Assembly (NCBI GenBank): GCA_963377175.1
Contig: CAUJNA010002746.1
Location: forward strand, 744,870 to 808,869
Source of the DNA: Effrenium voratum
Lineage: Eukaryota; Sar; Dinophyceae; Suessiales; Symbiodiniaceae
DNA: 64,000 nucleotides
Direction: 5' to 3'
Position numbers and translations under genes: made by a program. Positions within the stretch are counted from its first letter, which is position 1. Each line of letters begins with the position of its first letter. Below, one piece after another: positions 1-11,255 of this stretch. Below the pieces are notes generated by a model. It worked only from the letters and a program-made list of their open reading frames with translations. It was not told the origin of the DNA and did not search any database.

Positions 1-327
1 ACATACATACATACATACATACATACATACATACATACATACATACATACATACATACATACATACATACATACATACATACATACATACATACATACAT
101 ACATACATACATACATACATACATACATACATACATACATACATACATACATACATACATACATACATACATACATACATACATACATACATACATACAT
201 ACATACATACATACATACATACATACATACATACATACATACATACATACATACATACATACATACATACATACATACATACATACATACATACATACAT
301 ACATACATACATACATACATACATACA

Positions 328-358
<31 letters not shown>

Positions 359-535
359 CATACATACATACATACATACATACATACATACATACATACA
401 TACATACATACATACATACATACATACATACATACATACATACAAATACATACATACATACATACATACATACATACATACATACATACATACATACATA
501 CATACATACATACATACATACATTACTTACATACA

Positions 536-566
<31 letters not shown>

Positions 567-828
567 CATACATACATACATACATACATACATACATACA
601 TACATACATACATACATACATACATACATACATACATACATACATACATACATACATACATACATACATACATACATACATACATACATACATACATACA
701 TACATACATACATACATACATACATACATACATACATACATACATACATACATACATACATACATACATACATACATACATACATACATACATACATACA
801 TACATACATACATACATACATACATACA

Positions 829-859
<31 letters not shown>

Positions 860-1065
860 CATACATACATACATACATACATACATACATACATACATAC
901 ATACATACATACATACATTACATTACATACATTACATTACATTACATACATACATTACATTACATTACATTACATTACATTACATACATACATTACATAC
1001 ATTACATTACATTACATTACATTACATTACATTACATTACATACATACATACATACATACATACA

Positions 1066-1096
<31 letters not shown>

Positions 1097-1186
1097 CATA
1101 CATACATACATACATACATACATACATACATACATACATACATACATACATACATACATACATACATACATACATACATACATACA

Positions 1187-1217
<31 letters not shown>

Positions 1218-1271
1218 CATACATACATACATACATACATACATACATACATACATACATACATACATACA

Positions 1272-1302
<31 letters not shown>

Positions 1303-1376
1303 CATACATACATACATACATACATACATACATACATACATACATACATACATACATACATACAGACATACATACA

Positions 1377-1407
<31 letters not shown>

Positions 1408-1425
1408 CATACATACATACATACA

Positions 1426-1456
<31 letters not shown>

Positions 1457-1622
1457 CATACATACATACATACATACATACATACATACATACATACATA
1501 CATACATACATACATACATACATACATACATACATACATACATACATACATACATACATACATACATACATACATACATACATACATACATACATACATA
1601 CATACATACATACATACATACA

Positions 1623-1653
<31 letters not shown>

Positions 1654-1811
1654 CATACATACATACATACATACATACATACATACATACATACATACAT
1701 ACATACATACATACATACATACATACATACATACATACATACATACATACATACATACATACATACATACATACATACATACATACATACATACATACAT
1801 ACATACATACA

Positions 1812-1842
<31 letters not shown>

Positions 1843-1915
1843 CATACATACATTACATACATACATACATACATACATTACATACATTACATACATACAT
1901 ACATACATACATACA

Positions 1916-1946
<31 letters not shown>

Positions 1947-2084
1947 CATACATACATACATACATACATACATACATACATACATACATACATACATACA
2001 TACATACATACATACATACATACATACATACATACATACATACATACATACATACATACATACATACATACATACATACATACA

Positions 2085-2115
<31 letters not shown>

Positions 2116-2161
2116 CATACATACATACATACATACATACATACATACATACATACATACA

Positions 2162-2192
<31 letters not shown>

Positions 2193-2640
2193 CATACATA
2201 CATGCATGCATACATACATACATACATACAGTACATACATTACATACATACATACATACATACATATATACATACATACATACATAACATTACATTACAT
2301 TACATTACATTACATTACATTACAATACATTACATTGCATTGCATTACATTACATTACATTACATTACATTACATACCTACATACATTACATACATTACA
2401 TACATACATACATTACATTACATTACATTACATTACATTACAGAACACTACATCACATTACAATACAATACAATACTATACAATACAATACAATACAATA
2501 CATACATAGAGTACATACGTACATACATACAGTCATAAATTACATTACATTACATTACATGACATGACATTACATCACGTCACATCACATCACATCACAT
2601 TACATCACATCACATCACATTGCAATACATTACATTTTCA
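1..2640. repeat. ACAT/ACATT microsatellite, about 2.6 kb
   Basis: Nearly uninterrupted ACAT tetranucleotide repeat. From about 920 it is interspersed with ACATT pentamer steps, and from 2280 to 2640 it decays into ACATT/ACATC. Tandem Met-Tyr-Val-Cys frames on the minus strand are a by-product of the repeat, not genes. The window starts inside the array, so its true length is unknown. Confidence 0.98.
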
Positions 2641-2789
2641 CTGCATTACAGCACCCCACTCACTAATTGGATTTCGGAGTCCCCTTCAAGCCAAGCCCCA
2701 AAAACTTGGGGGTGCCCCTCCCCTCAAACCCAAGCCAAAACTCCCCGTCGCCTTTCCTCTGGCGAACCGCGTTCGCCCCGAAACCACCC

Positions 2790-2925
2790 ACCGAAGCGCC
2801 TCATCGAGGCCCGCGGAGAAGCCGAGGTCCCAAATGCAGGTCTGCAGCGGCGCGGAGCGCCACAGGGTCTTGGAGGTCCAGCAGTCCTGCTGGGCGTGGG
2901 CTTGGACGGTGGAACGGAACTTTTA
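2790..2925 (-). CDS. Exon candidate, unknown protein
   Basis: A GC3-rich minus-strand stretch reads TVQAHAQQDCWTSK... then LQTCIWDLGFSAGLDEAL without stops. Codon third positions are mostly G or C, as in the exons proved by joining elsewhere in the window. It lies downstream of the 3974-6722 gene and probably belongs to the next gene on the same strand. The splice edges are not fixed and I do not recognise the protein. Confidence 0.4.
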
Positions 2926-3397
2926 GGCGCTCCAACACGCACACTTCAAAGGTGGTAGAGTCCGGTTTGGTCTTTGAGTAAGAGCCTTTGCGAGCTCCTT
3001 GATTCGTACGGGAGTATTTGCGGTTTCTTGGAAACCTGTTTGGAGTGAGTGGGAACAAAGATGAACATTTTCGCTGACGCGGTTCCAGTGACTCTTCCCC
3101 CCCTCCCCCTATTTCTTGCCAGCCCAAGGCCCTCCAGTCAAGCCGGGACAAGTCATATTGAAACAAATGCTCTCACTGATTACCCCCAACCTATTTCTGG
3201 ATGGAAAGGACTCCAAGGTTCCATTTTGTGCCTGCCCCAAAGTCAACTCGAACCCAGTTGCGAATCTTCCCGCAAGGGAACGAAAACCAAGACCAAGCTT
3301 AACCCCCCCCAATGGCTGGGTCTCTGGGTTCCTTGTGTTAATCTGCAGGAGAGTAAATCACAAACATGGACGTGTAAGCTTCCATGGGGTTCAAACG

Positions 3398-3399
<2 letters not shown>

Positions 3400-3487
<88 letters not shown>

Positions 3488-3512
3488 AAAAAAAAAAAAA
3501 CAAAAAAAAAAA
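3400..3512. repeat. Poly-A tract
   Basis: About 110 bases of A with two single C interruptions near the 3' end. Read on the minus strand it is a T tract. Nothing around it looks like a retroposed cDNA. Lys- and Phe-rich frames across it are spurious. Confidence 0.95.
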
Positions 3513-3973
3513 GTTGTCGGGGTTGAGGTAAAACAAGTCTGCGTGCATCAAACAATTCGACACGGCGCTCGGGGAGGGAGGGAGCCGGAAACGGACTCAT
3601 TTGAGTGTGTTTATGTGTGCTTTTGAAGGTACGCCATTTTGTGGGGTGCCCCAATGTTGAGACAAACCCACTCTTGCCAAAGTCACCTCTTTCAAGCGGT
3701 AAGTGATTTTGACTTTGACTCAGAGCATCTGGAAGGATCCGCCCCTTTCTTGGAGAACCACGCCCCGATCTGGGCAATTTCATTCACAAACACGAAATTT
3801 AGAGAAAGTCGCTTCATGGGTACAGTAAGCCTATCTGGTAAGCTCCTTTTCCCCCCAGAATCGGTGAGCTCGTCATAGATTGTGCGATTAACTTCGGATT
3901 CTTACTCAGGAACGTGCGTACTGGGAACTGGTTCCTCGCATAAGGAAATCAGACCTATTTTCTGGAGTTCTGA

Positions 3974-6722
3974 CTAGTACCTTAGTAGGTCCTCGCAGTT
4001 CACTTTTCGCGTCCCTCCGGATCCATTTGACGGTCCTTGAGGGTCACCTCGATGTTCACAACGTCGCTCATTGCCGCGGTGATTTCGCGCGCCGGAGCCG
4101 GGAGCCGGGAGCCGGGAGCCGGGAGAGCGCTGCGGCTCCAAAGCGGGCAGTTGCAGCTCACTCTGCTTCGACCCATTCGTCACACACACACACGCATACG
4201 TACGTTCCCAGACAATCCATGTAGCTAATTGTAGCTACTTGTTTACCACCCTTTGACCCGGTGGAGGGCCAATATGGGTAAATATCGCATACACTGCATG
4301 GAGTAGTTGGAATTGATTCAGGGCGGCTCCTGTCCTCTTCACGGAAACAACCCCCTCTTCATGGGCAAATCATCATCCCAAAGGCAACAAGGCTCCGTTC
4401 AGACGAAATTTCTGCCAAGACAAGCGACCGTCGAATTCGACGCATACACCTGTTGTGGCCAGCGACCTAGCAACTTGTACTCGATCCCGGCCTTCTTGAG
4501 GTCTGCCTCCACCTGGTCGCCTTTCATCCTGCAACGCATTCAGTCGTAAAACTTGGGGTGTTTTGCTTCGGGAAGGCATTCTGGGCTGGTGCTTGAAGCA
4601 AACAGTGCAACCAAGCGAATGTTCACACCCTTTCTGCAATACCAGGAGCCCTGCTGAGGGAAACAGGCGCGCCTGTTAAAGCTGTTTATCCGCAGGAGGA
4701 AAGCTGCACAGCTGCCGAAGAGGACTTTCCAAACTCTCCCTCTGTGCCGTCCACAGACATGCCTTGCTGAAGTGCTTCCCTTCAAAAATATGCGCGCTCG
4801 TTTCACCCATGGACGTTTGGTTCAAAGTTCTTAAGGTTTACATAGGCCTTACTACCCCCCGTGAAGGGTAGATCCACCACCCATGGCCGAGACGCGCTTC
4901 GGGCGCTCTGCGCGAGCCAACACGAGCACGTCAGTGCGGTCCTGGGCACTCCGTCCAAAACCGCGACGTAGTCGGAGAGCGTGGAGCCTGGGGGCTTGCT
5001 ACTGGACTCAGAAAGTAGGGGGGATCCAACGAATTGCGTGTGTGTGTCCTTTGTTTCCCTTGAAACCAAGGAATAAAGGTACCCTCAAACATACAAACAC
5101 ACACACCCAAAGGATAAGGGTAGCCTCATATGTGACACACACACACACACACTACCTGGTCAGGGGAAACATAAACTCCACTTGGGTCCTTCGCAAAATC
5201 ATGGAGCCTCATTAAGAAAACATCGACTCAAGTCGCGCAGTGCGAGCATTTGGCCAAACGTGGGAGCATGCTGAAAAGGGCCAGACTTCACATGGTCCCA
5301 TCAAGTCCCTGCAGACGATGTTCCTCTAAGTTTAGGAGGGGTCCTTGCTTGGTCTACATGTGGATTTGCGGGGGAGTGGCTTCGGGCTCAATCAAGACCG
5401 ACTGCTTCGTTTGCAGCCGCAGCACGCTCACTGTCGAACTTCTTGAAGTAAGTGGCCATTCTCATGCCATACACAATGGCGCCTTGGCAGATGAGGAACA
5501 GACAATATGACTTCCCTACTGTTTCATGTGGGTAGACTCCCCTGGTTTCATAAGAAACCGAAATCAACCATAGACTCCTATGGCCCGTTGTTCATATCCT
5601 TGCGCAGACATTCGAGCGCAAGGGTTGGACACGGTTGGCTGAAACCCTGGACAGTCCTCTTGCCAGAGCAAATCTGCCTGCGAAACCACGGGATTCCAAC
5701 TATAACAAACTGCTGGGCCAACCAGCAACTACAAAGTGCTTGTTTGGTCAGGATGGCCGGATGGCCTCTTCCTCTTCTTAGAATGACCGGCTAGTTGGGT
5801 GTGTCAGAATCAGTGGACCCCTAAAATGGGTTTTTGTGTTTCCTTTGAACTGTTGGGTCTATGTGAGCGACCCTGAAAAGGGCAAAAGCTTTTAAAAAAA
5901 CGAGCCACGCCCACACCGCTCGGGCCTCCTCTTTACCTCCAAATCTAAGCCTGTCGGCTTTCACGAATCGGTGTGAAATGTCTTGCTTAAGCGTGGTGAA
6001 CTTTCAAACAACTTGCAACCCGCAGTTTTGGCGACCTCGCAAAGCCCCCAAGAGAAAAACACAAACGTATCTGCCCAATTTGGACGGTTTTGTTCTCGGG
6101 AAAGCAGGGAACCCACCCATGGTGTCTCAAAAACCTCGTGGATGGGGCCGAATCACCGAAAGGCGCTTACATGCGAAGGCGCCCACAGTACCCAAGACAT
6201 AGGCAGAGGCGATCCAGGATACCTTGGTCCAAATCAGCTCCATCCTCAGCTCGAGGAAACCAAGTTGGGTAGCCAGGAAGGCTTCATAGCTTTCGCGAAT
6301 ACGACCCCTGGAAGAAATGAGAAACATGTCCCGTGATAGATCCCCCCAAATTACAACCAACAGGGGAAAATGAATCGCATTCTTAAGCAAATGGCAGGAA
6401 ACCTCGGAAGGAACCTTCCCAGATGGGGCTCTTAGATATCTGCGAACTTTTCTGGTGGGTAGGGGGGGCCCAATGTTCCCTCCTTGTATTGAGATTGCTG
6501 CTTTGCGGGAATTGCCCTTGGGTCATGTAATGTCGACCCATCCCTACCAATGAAATAGGGGTTTCTGAATCCTGTGATTTGAATCGGTGCTTGAGCCCTG
6601 TTGGAGTTAAAACAACCGGACCAAAGTCGAGCTTCAAATCTGCGCCCTGCCAACAGGTCATAGCGGAGGATTCCCCAAACGACCAAACGCTCCGCCCGGG
6701 CCAGAAATGCGATGTAAGGCAT
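3974..6722 (-). CDS. Six-exon gene: 150-residue single-pass membrane protein, unrecognised family
   Basis: I joined six minus-strand exons: 6646-6722, 6183-6307, 5403-5482, 4907-4941, 4467-4528 and 3974-4047. They sum to 453 nt, in frame from ATG (6722) to TAG. The start is chosen because a stop lies just upstream in frame, after a possible AG trans-splice acceptor. Donors are GC, GC, GT, GC, GT; every acceptor is AG|G. The N-terminus MPYIAFLARAERLVVWGILR is amphipathic. A membrane span lies at about residues 50-75 (SWIASAYVLGTVGAIVYG, built across the second intron), followed by a charged soluble tail (KKFDSERAAAANEA, MKGDQVEADLKKAGIEYKLLG). The size and design would suit a small subunit of an organellar membrane complex, but that is inference. 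The last exon (ending KVNCEDLLRY) is the least certain, because another frame also reads open across 4000-4110. Introns are about 0.34-0.70 kb and carry dispersed repeats. Confidence 0.68.
4085..4125. repeat. Short GGGAGCC tandem
   Basis: Four or five copies of GAGCCGG(GAGCCGG) inside the last intron of the 3974-6722 gene. Confidence 0.7.
5035..5155. repeat. Family A dispersed repeat (reverse) plus (CA)n
   Basis: Contains GTGTGTCCTTTGTTTCCC, then TTGAAACCAAGG, then GGTACCCTCAAA, the reverse complement of the family A core, followed by (CA)n tracts near 5095-5150. It lies inside the third intron of the 3974-6722 gene. Confidence 0.65.
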
Positions 6723-6778
6723 TCATGCCTTGGCTTTCTGGCAGCCTGACCAATCTAGACCCAAACTGTTGGATCCTT

Positions 6779-6964
6779 CTAAGGGACAGCACGCTCGGTG
6801 GGAAATCCTTCGGCAAGCGTCTTGAAGACTGCCATGGGTACATGGCAAACAGCAATTGGGGAGTCTTGAATCCTCTGCGAAAGAGCAAACGCTTTGGCAA
6901 ACATTATAGTTTGCAATGCAGGTATCATGGGAAGATAGGGGTGGATGAAACCACCCTCTCTCAA
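6779..6964 (-). CDS. Exon candidate, unknown protein
   Basis: Minus-strand open segment reading IQDSPIAVCHVPMAVFKTLA with a possible AG|G acceptor near 6865. More than one frame is open here, so the frame is uncertain. It lies upstream of the ATG of the 150-residue protein gene and would be the 3' part of the preceding gene. Confidence 0.35.
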   Translation of the reverse strand: MREGGFIHPYLPMIPALQTIMFAKAFALSQRIQDSPIAVCHVPMAVFKTLAEGFPTERAVP

Positions 6965-7039
6965 ACAATGGAGCTTATCGGAGCCACTTGGAAGACGACT
7001 TTCCTTTTGGGGGAAGCCCCTCGTTCATTGTTGGAAAGA

Positions 7040-7150
7040 GGCCAGAGAATCGCATGAAGCCCCTCGAACCCTGAAAGTCCTCCCCCTTTCCCCCGAGAAC
7101 TGCAGCTGCGCGTCTGCCGCTGGCGGCCCCAGGCAACTACCTCGGGTGGC
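7040..7150 (-). CDS. Exon candidate, unknown protein
   Basis: GC-rich segment starting after a CCGAG|GTAG acceptor-like site. One frame reads LGPPAADAQLQFSGERG. Frame and 3' edge are uncertain. Confidence 0.33.
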
Positions 7151-7434
7151 GGAGAAACGGAGAAACATGCGGCGTTGCCGTTGTTTGAGTCGGGGCGCAA
7201 CACAAAGGACACCAAACCACTTGTCAGGCCCCTTTTCTGGGTTTCCCTGAGCAAAAGGCCAGTCACCTTTTGCAAGGGACTCGTCATATTTGTTTCCAAA
7301 AGGTTGAGGGGCGAAGGTCATACCAAAAACAAGCCATGAAAGGAAGGCCGAAGGCCTGTGGCTTTTGAGTGGGCACCCTTGGCGGGGGGTGGCTCCAAAG
7401 GGAGATCAAAGGGAATTCATCGCCCAGTTCGGGA

Positions 7435-7510
7435 GTCCATAGGAAAGTCATTTTTTGAGGCTCGTCACCCTTTCGGTTGGGTTTTCGGTGGAAACCAAAA
7501 GCCACCATTG
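7435..7510. repeat. Family A dispersed repeat
   Basis: Reads CACCCTTTCGGTTGGG then GGTGGAAACCAAAAGCCACC, matching the family A core. It sits between minus-strand exon candidates at about 7.1 and 7.7 kb. Confidence 0.6.
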
Positions 7511-7659
7511 CCATAGCCTTTGACAATGCCCGCCCGTTCCGAGCTATCGCCATCCCTTGGCCCTTTTGGGAGGAGGCCGCATGGACTCCAGGCGCGGAAC
7601 AGCGGGCGTGAGTTTTGATCGGGGCCGAAATTCAATCGTGAAAACTGGATATCAGGGCC

Positions 7660-7816
7660 GTGGGCAATGGAGCTTTAGACCCAGGTCTGCGATATGAAAC
7701 ATCCCTTTCAAAGTGAAACAAACTGTAACGGAAATCCCCATGTTGATGTCACAGATGTTTGGGTGATTTTCCACAATGGCCGACACTATGGCTCCCGGCT
7801 CATCCGATGCTGACAT
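7660..7816 (-). CDS. Exon candidate, possible first exon
   Basis: Starts MSASDEPGAIVSAIVENHPN at ATG 7816, with a possible AG trans-splice acceptor 7 nt upstream and an in-frame stop further upstream. It continues NICDINMGISVTV, after which the sequence turns family-A-like, so the real exon probably ends near 7720. Not recognised. Confidence 0.42.
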
Positions 7817-7879
7817 TACGCTTGGGTGACCCAATCAATGGAACCCCAACCAATGGGTTCCCTTCGGATGCGTGTCACA

Positions 7880-8063
7880 CGCACGCGCCAAGCGATACAT
7901 CCAAGGCCCGCGCCTCGCAAAGCTGACGAGGGGTGGTGGCAGGGCGGTTGCCCAGAAACAGCAGATCTTTGCTCACCTTGGCCCAAACCGACCGACCCGC
8001 AAAGAAACCTGGCTTGTCCATAAGAAGCGTGGCCAGCTCATCCGGATCCAGCGATACTTCCCT
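7880..8063 (-). CDS. Exon candidate, unknown protein
   Basis: Well-formed minus-strand coding stretch: SLDPDELATLLMDKPGFFAG, then RSVWAK followed by a good GT donor (AAG|GTGAGC, near 7971). The frame stays open beyond it through LLFLGNRPATTPRQL, so either edge is possible. Not recognised. Confidence 0.48.
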
Positions 8064-8309
8064 ATTCATTCGTGTTCCTGACGGACGAGACCCTTTCCTT
8101 TTGCTTTCAAAAGTCTCGATTTGGAAAAAAATGAGTTTTGGACCCTTGTGCCGGCTTTGGGCCGCCTATCTAACGAAAATGGCCTTCCAGAAACCTCCAG
8201 TCACGCTCCCTTCAAGGATACCCCCTTTTTGTTCTGTGCAAGTTGAACCTCTCCCACATCTCATTCCCTTTGCTGGGGCGCCTTTGTCGAGGATACGCGG
8301 TTTTCTTTT

Positions 8310-8319
8310 TCTGTTTTTT

Positions 8320-8374
<55 letters not shown>

Positions 8375-8388
8375 CTTTTTTTTTTTCG
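8310..8388. repeat. Poly-T tract
   Basis: About 75 T with a few C interruptions. Confidence 0.95.
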
Positions 8389-8727
8389 GTTGCTGAGGGC
8401 AACCGAAGGGAACCTATTTATTTGGGGGGGAAGGGCGTGTTGAACGACGAAGCCCAAAGCACCGAAAGCCCGAGGCCAGGGCAAAGCAAACGAAGCCCAG
8501 CCAAATGCCAATCCTCGGTGCGCATTTGGCGCTGAGGCAAGGAGCTACCGTCTGAAGCAAAGGGAGCCACCGACGGGTTCCCAACATGTCCCCTGAAAAC
8601 CTCAAGGGAACTCGCTAGTAGGCCACTCCCTCCATCCCTCCCATACCTCCCTCCAGCCCTCCCTCCATCCCTTTCTCCATCCCTTTCTCCATCCCTCCCA
8701 GTCTCTTTTGTCTTGTTGGGTTGCCTT

Positions 8728-8762
<35 letters not shown>
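8728..8762. repeat. (CT)n microsatellite
   Basis: About 16 CT units after a CCCT/CCAT-rich lead-in from 8620. Confidence 0.95.
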
Positions 8763-8765
<3 letters not shown>

Positions 8766-9084
8766 GTTCTTTTGTTCGCGCCAAACAAACATTCATCCAT
8801 GTCCTTGTGCTGACATGTTCTGCTTGCTCCTTTGTGGTGGCCATCCATGCTTATTTGCCTCCAGACTCGGTTTCTCGGCTGCCTGGGTCTTCCATCGCAC
8901 GGACCAAGGGGTTCAAGGAGCAGACTTCCATATGTTGACTTCCCGACACCTCAAAAGTAACTTAAACCAACATATGGCTCCTTTGTATACAATTTTGCCA
9001 CACCCCAGGTAAGGTGCCGCCTTTAAAGGGGATACCAAAAAGGGACCGTATTCAATTGGACCCTTCTGTTGGCACATGGGCATG

Positions 9085-9160
9085 CTTTTTCAACGGTCCT
9101 TTTTCTAGCTTCAAAGGCAAACCAAAGCAAACCAAACATTTTGGGTGGCCCCTATTTTTA
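9085..9160. repeat. Family A dispersed repeat, diverged
   Basis: Reads CTTCAAAGGCAAACCAAAGC then CATTTTGGGTGGCCCC, a degraded forward copy of the family A core. Confidence 0.5.
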
Positions 9161-9244
9161 AGACTCATCCTATGGTCTTCTTCGGAGAGACTAGTGAAAC
9201 CAAATGTCGTTTTCCGTTGTTGTGTTCGCTCAAAAAAAAACAAC

Positions 9245-9362
9245 GGTGCCCGGTTTTTGACCCCCGGAGACTTGCGCGGCGAGGGGCACGATGGCGCCCC
9301 AGAGCATCACGGCGCCCTGGAAGGAGAAGAGCGCAGTGGTCCCCGGCCCAGCCACGGTGGTG
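9245..9362 (-). CDS. Exon candidate, membrane-like segment
   Basis: GC3-rich minus-strand frame reading STTVAGPGTTALFSFQGAVM then LWGAIVPLAAQVSG, giving a small-residue hydrophobic stretch that fits a membrane span. An internal TTCCAG|GGC acceptor-like site may mark the true start. Gene unknown. Confidence 0.45.
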
Positions 9363-9984
9363 GACATCAGGTTGGTGCCGAACCTCCAGTTCCAAATGGC
9401 TCAAAAAAACGCCCAAAATCGGCCAAATGGTCAAATATGGAATCCCCCAAATCGCCAAGGGGTAAATGGAAACGCGGTTTGCCCTAGCTCTTTGATCTTT
9501 AATGCCACACCCAAAATCGGCATCAGGTTGGTGTCTTGTTTTGAACCCCGGTTCGGGGATTATAAAGGAAAACGCATGAGAAATCCAAGCCCAAAACTGG
9601 GGGGGGGGATGGAAACAGTTGCTCGTCGACCTTGTTGATACCCCCAAACACCAGCCAAGTTTGGTTCAAAAAATGGCGATCGGGCGGTCGGCTCAAAACA
9701 CACGCGGAGTCGGAGGAGTTGAAACCATTTGTTTGGTGGGAGATTAGACATGCAAGATGGAAGTGGCCCCCTGTTGGCTCGTTTGATTTGAGTCTGGTGT
9801 TCCGTTTCTCCGAGACGCCCTCCTCGGAGTTGGGAAAAAGAGCCCTTTCCGGGGTGGAAAACTAAAGTGGATGTCTGGTGGATTGGGATGAGGACACAAG
9901 ATCATGAAACAAATCATGAGCGGGCTTGCGGAGGAAAGGAGAAAAAGAAGAAGGCGGAGAAAAGAAACACAAGGAGTGAAATGA

Positions 9985-10270
9985 GCACGCAAACAGAAGG
10001 TCGATGCAAGCAAGCAAGCAGAAGGTCGATGCAAGCGAGCGAGCGAGCAAGCCAGACAGCAAGCAAGCGAGCGAGCGAGCGAGCAGAGCGAGCGAGCGAG
10101 CAAGCCAGACAGCAAGCAAGCAAGCGAGCGAGCGACCAGAGCGAGCGAGCAAGCAAGCCAGACAGCAAGCAAGCGAGCGAGCGAGCGAGCGACCAGAGCG
10201 AGCGAGCGAGAAAGCCAGACAGCAAGCAAGCAAGCAAGCAAGCAAGCTAGCTAGCTAGCTAGCTAGCTAG
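9985..10270. repeat. AGCG/AGCA/AGCT tetranucleotide array
   Basis: Runs of GCGA, GCAA and GACA units with recurring AGCCAGACAGCAAGC blocks, ending in GCTA repeats. Ala/Ser/Arg- and Leu/Ala-rich frames across it are spurious. Confidence 0.95.
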
Positions 10271-10324
10271 CGACAACTCCCTGTACCAACTAGCGCGCCT
10301 TTCACGGACCCCGTAGAGCCTCAA

Positions 10325-10400
10325 GCAAGAAGCAAGCAGGCAAGCAGGCAAGCAGGCAAGCAGGCAAGCAGGCAAGGAGGCAAGGAGGCACGAAAGCAGG
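10325..10400. repeat. AGGC tetranucleotide array
   Basis: About 14 AGGC/AGGA units following a unique 50-bp spacer. Confidence 0.93.
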
Positions 10401-10439
10401 TAAGCAAGAAAACAAGGACATCTTGAAGATAAACCTGCC

Positions 10440-10520
10440 GTAACGTTGTGGAGGACAAGCATGTGAACTCCGTTGGGTGCAGTCGGCGGCTTTGGAGAGG
10501 CAAGTTCATCCGGAGATGTG
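10440..10520 (-). CDS. Exon candidate, unknown protein
   Basis: Minus-strand frame reading PPTAPNGVHMLVLHNVTA. Edges unknown. Confidence 0.28.
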
Positions 10521-10894
10521 GAGAAGTGAGGGGACACCCAAACAGCTTCATTCCAATCAAGCCTTCAAGTTTGAAACCAGCCAAAAGCGGCGCCAAACAA
10601 GAAACACCCATATTGCTCGGAACGCTGACACGTCGCTTTGCTGCTGCTTTCGTCACTTGCCATGGCTAGGGCCCAGCTATACCACTTTGGGGGGAGGCGC
10701 CAAAGTGCCTTGAGGGGATGTGGGGGTAGCGCACGGGCAGCCTGTCACTTTCATGGACCTGAGAAGGCGGTCGATTTTAAACGAGGGGTTCCCCCTCTTA
10801 ACGACAAAAAGGAAGCCCCACTGGGGCAATGGGTGTGTCTGAAATAGGGCACCCCAACCCCAAAACAACAGCAACCAAACATCGCCGTGCCAAG

Positions 10895-10985
10895 AAGCGG
10901 ATATGGCTGGCCCTCTTCCCCGTGATGGTCCTGGGTCACCATCATCCGCTTCTGACTCTCCATTGCATACCTCGTGAGACGGCCA
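10895..10985 (-). CDS. Exon candidate, unknown protein
   Basis: Minus-strand frame reading LTRYAMESQKRMMVTQDHHG then EEGQPYP, polar and open. It lies just downstream of the 108-residue protein gene, on the same strand. Not recognised. Confidence 0.38.
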
Positions 10986-11255
10986 AACGAAACCATCCCC
11001 CAAGCGCAAAGATGCTCGAAATCGCCTAACTGCGAACGCCTTCTTGAGATTTAGACCAAAGGTCAGGTAACCAAAGGCCAGTTGACCACAGGCCAGTTGA
11101 CCACAGGCCAGTTGACTACCCCAAAGCTGCCAACATCCCTTTCGAAGGCCAGGCCCAACCCGCTCAGTCCCTTCCGATCTGGCTTCAGGGTTGGGCCACT
11201 TTGTAACATGCTCAAAGAGCTATTGCTTCACCCTTTGAAGGGCTGTGAGTTGATT

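Noticed and set aside
328..2285. Many Met-Tyr-Val-Cys repeat reading frames
   Set aside because: They are direct translations of the ACAT repeat and occur in several frames at once; no gene features.
3243..3783. Poly-Lys and poly-Phe frames
   Set aside because: Caused by the 110-base A tract.
9744..10258. Leu/Ala/Cys- and Ala/Ser/Arg-rich frames
   Set aside because: Translations of AGCG/AGCA tetranucleotide repeats on both strands.
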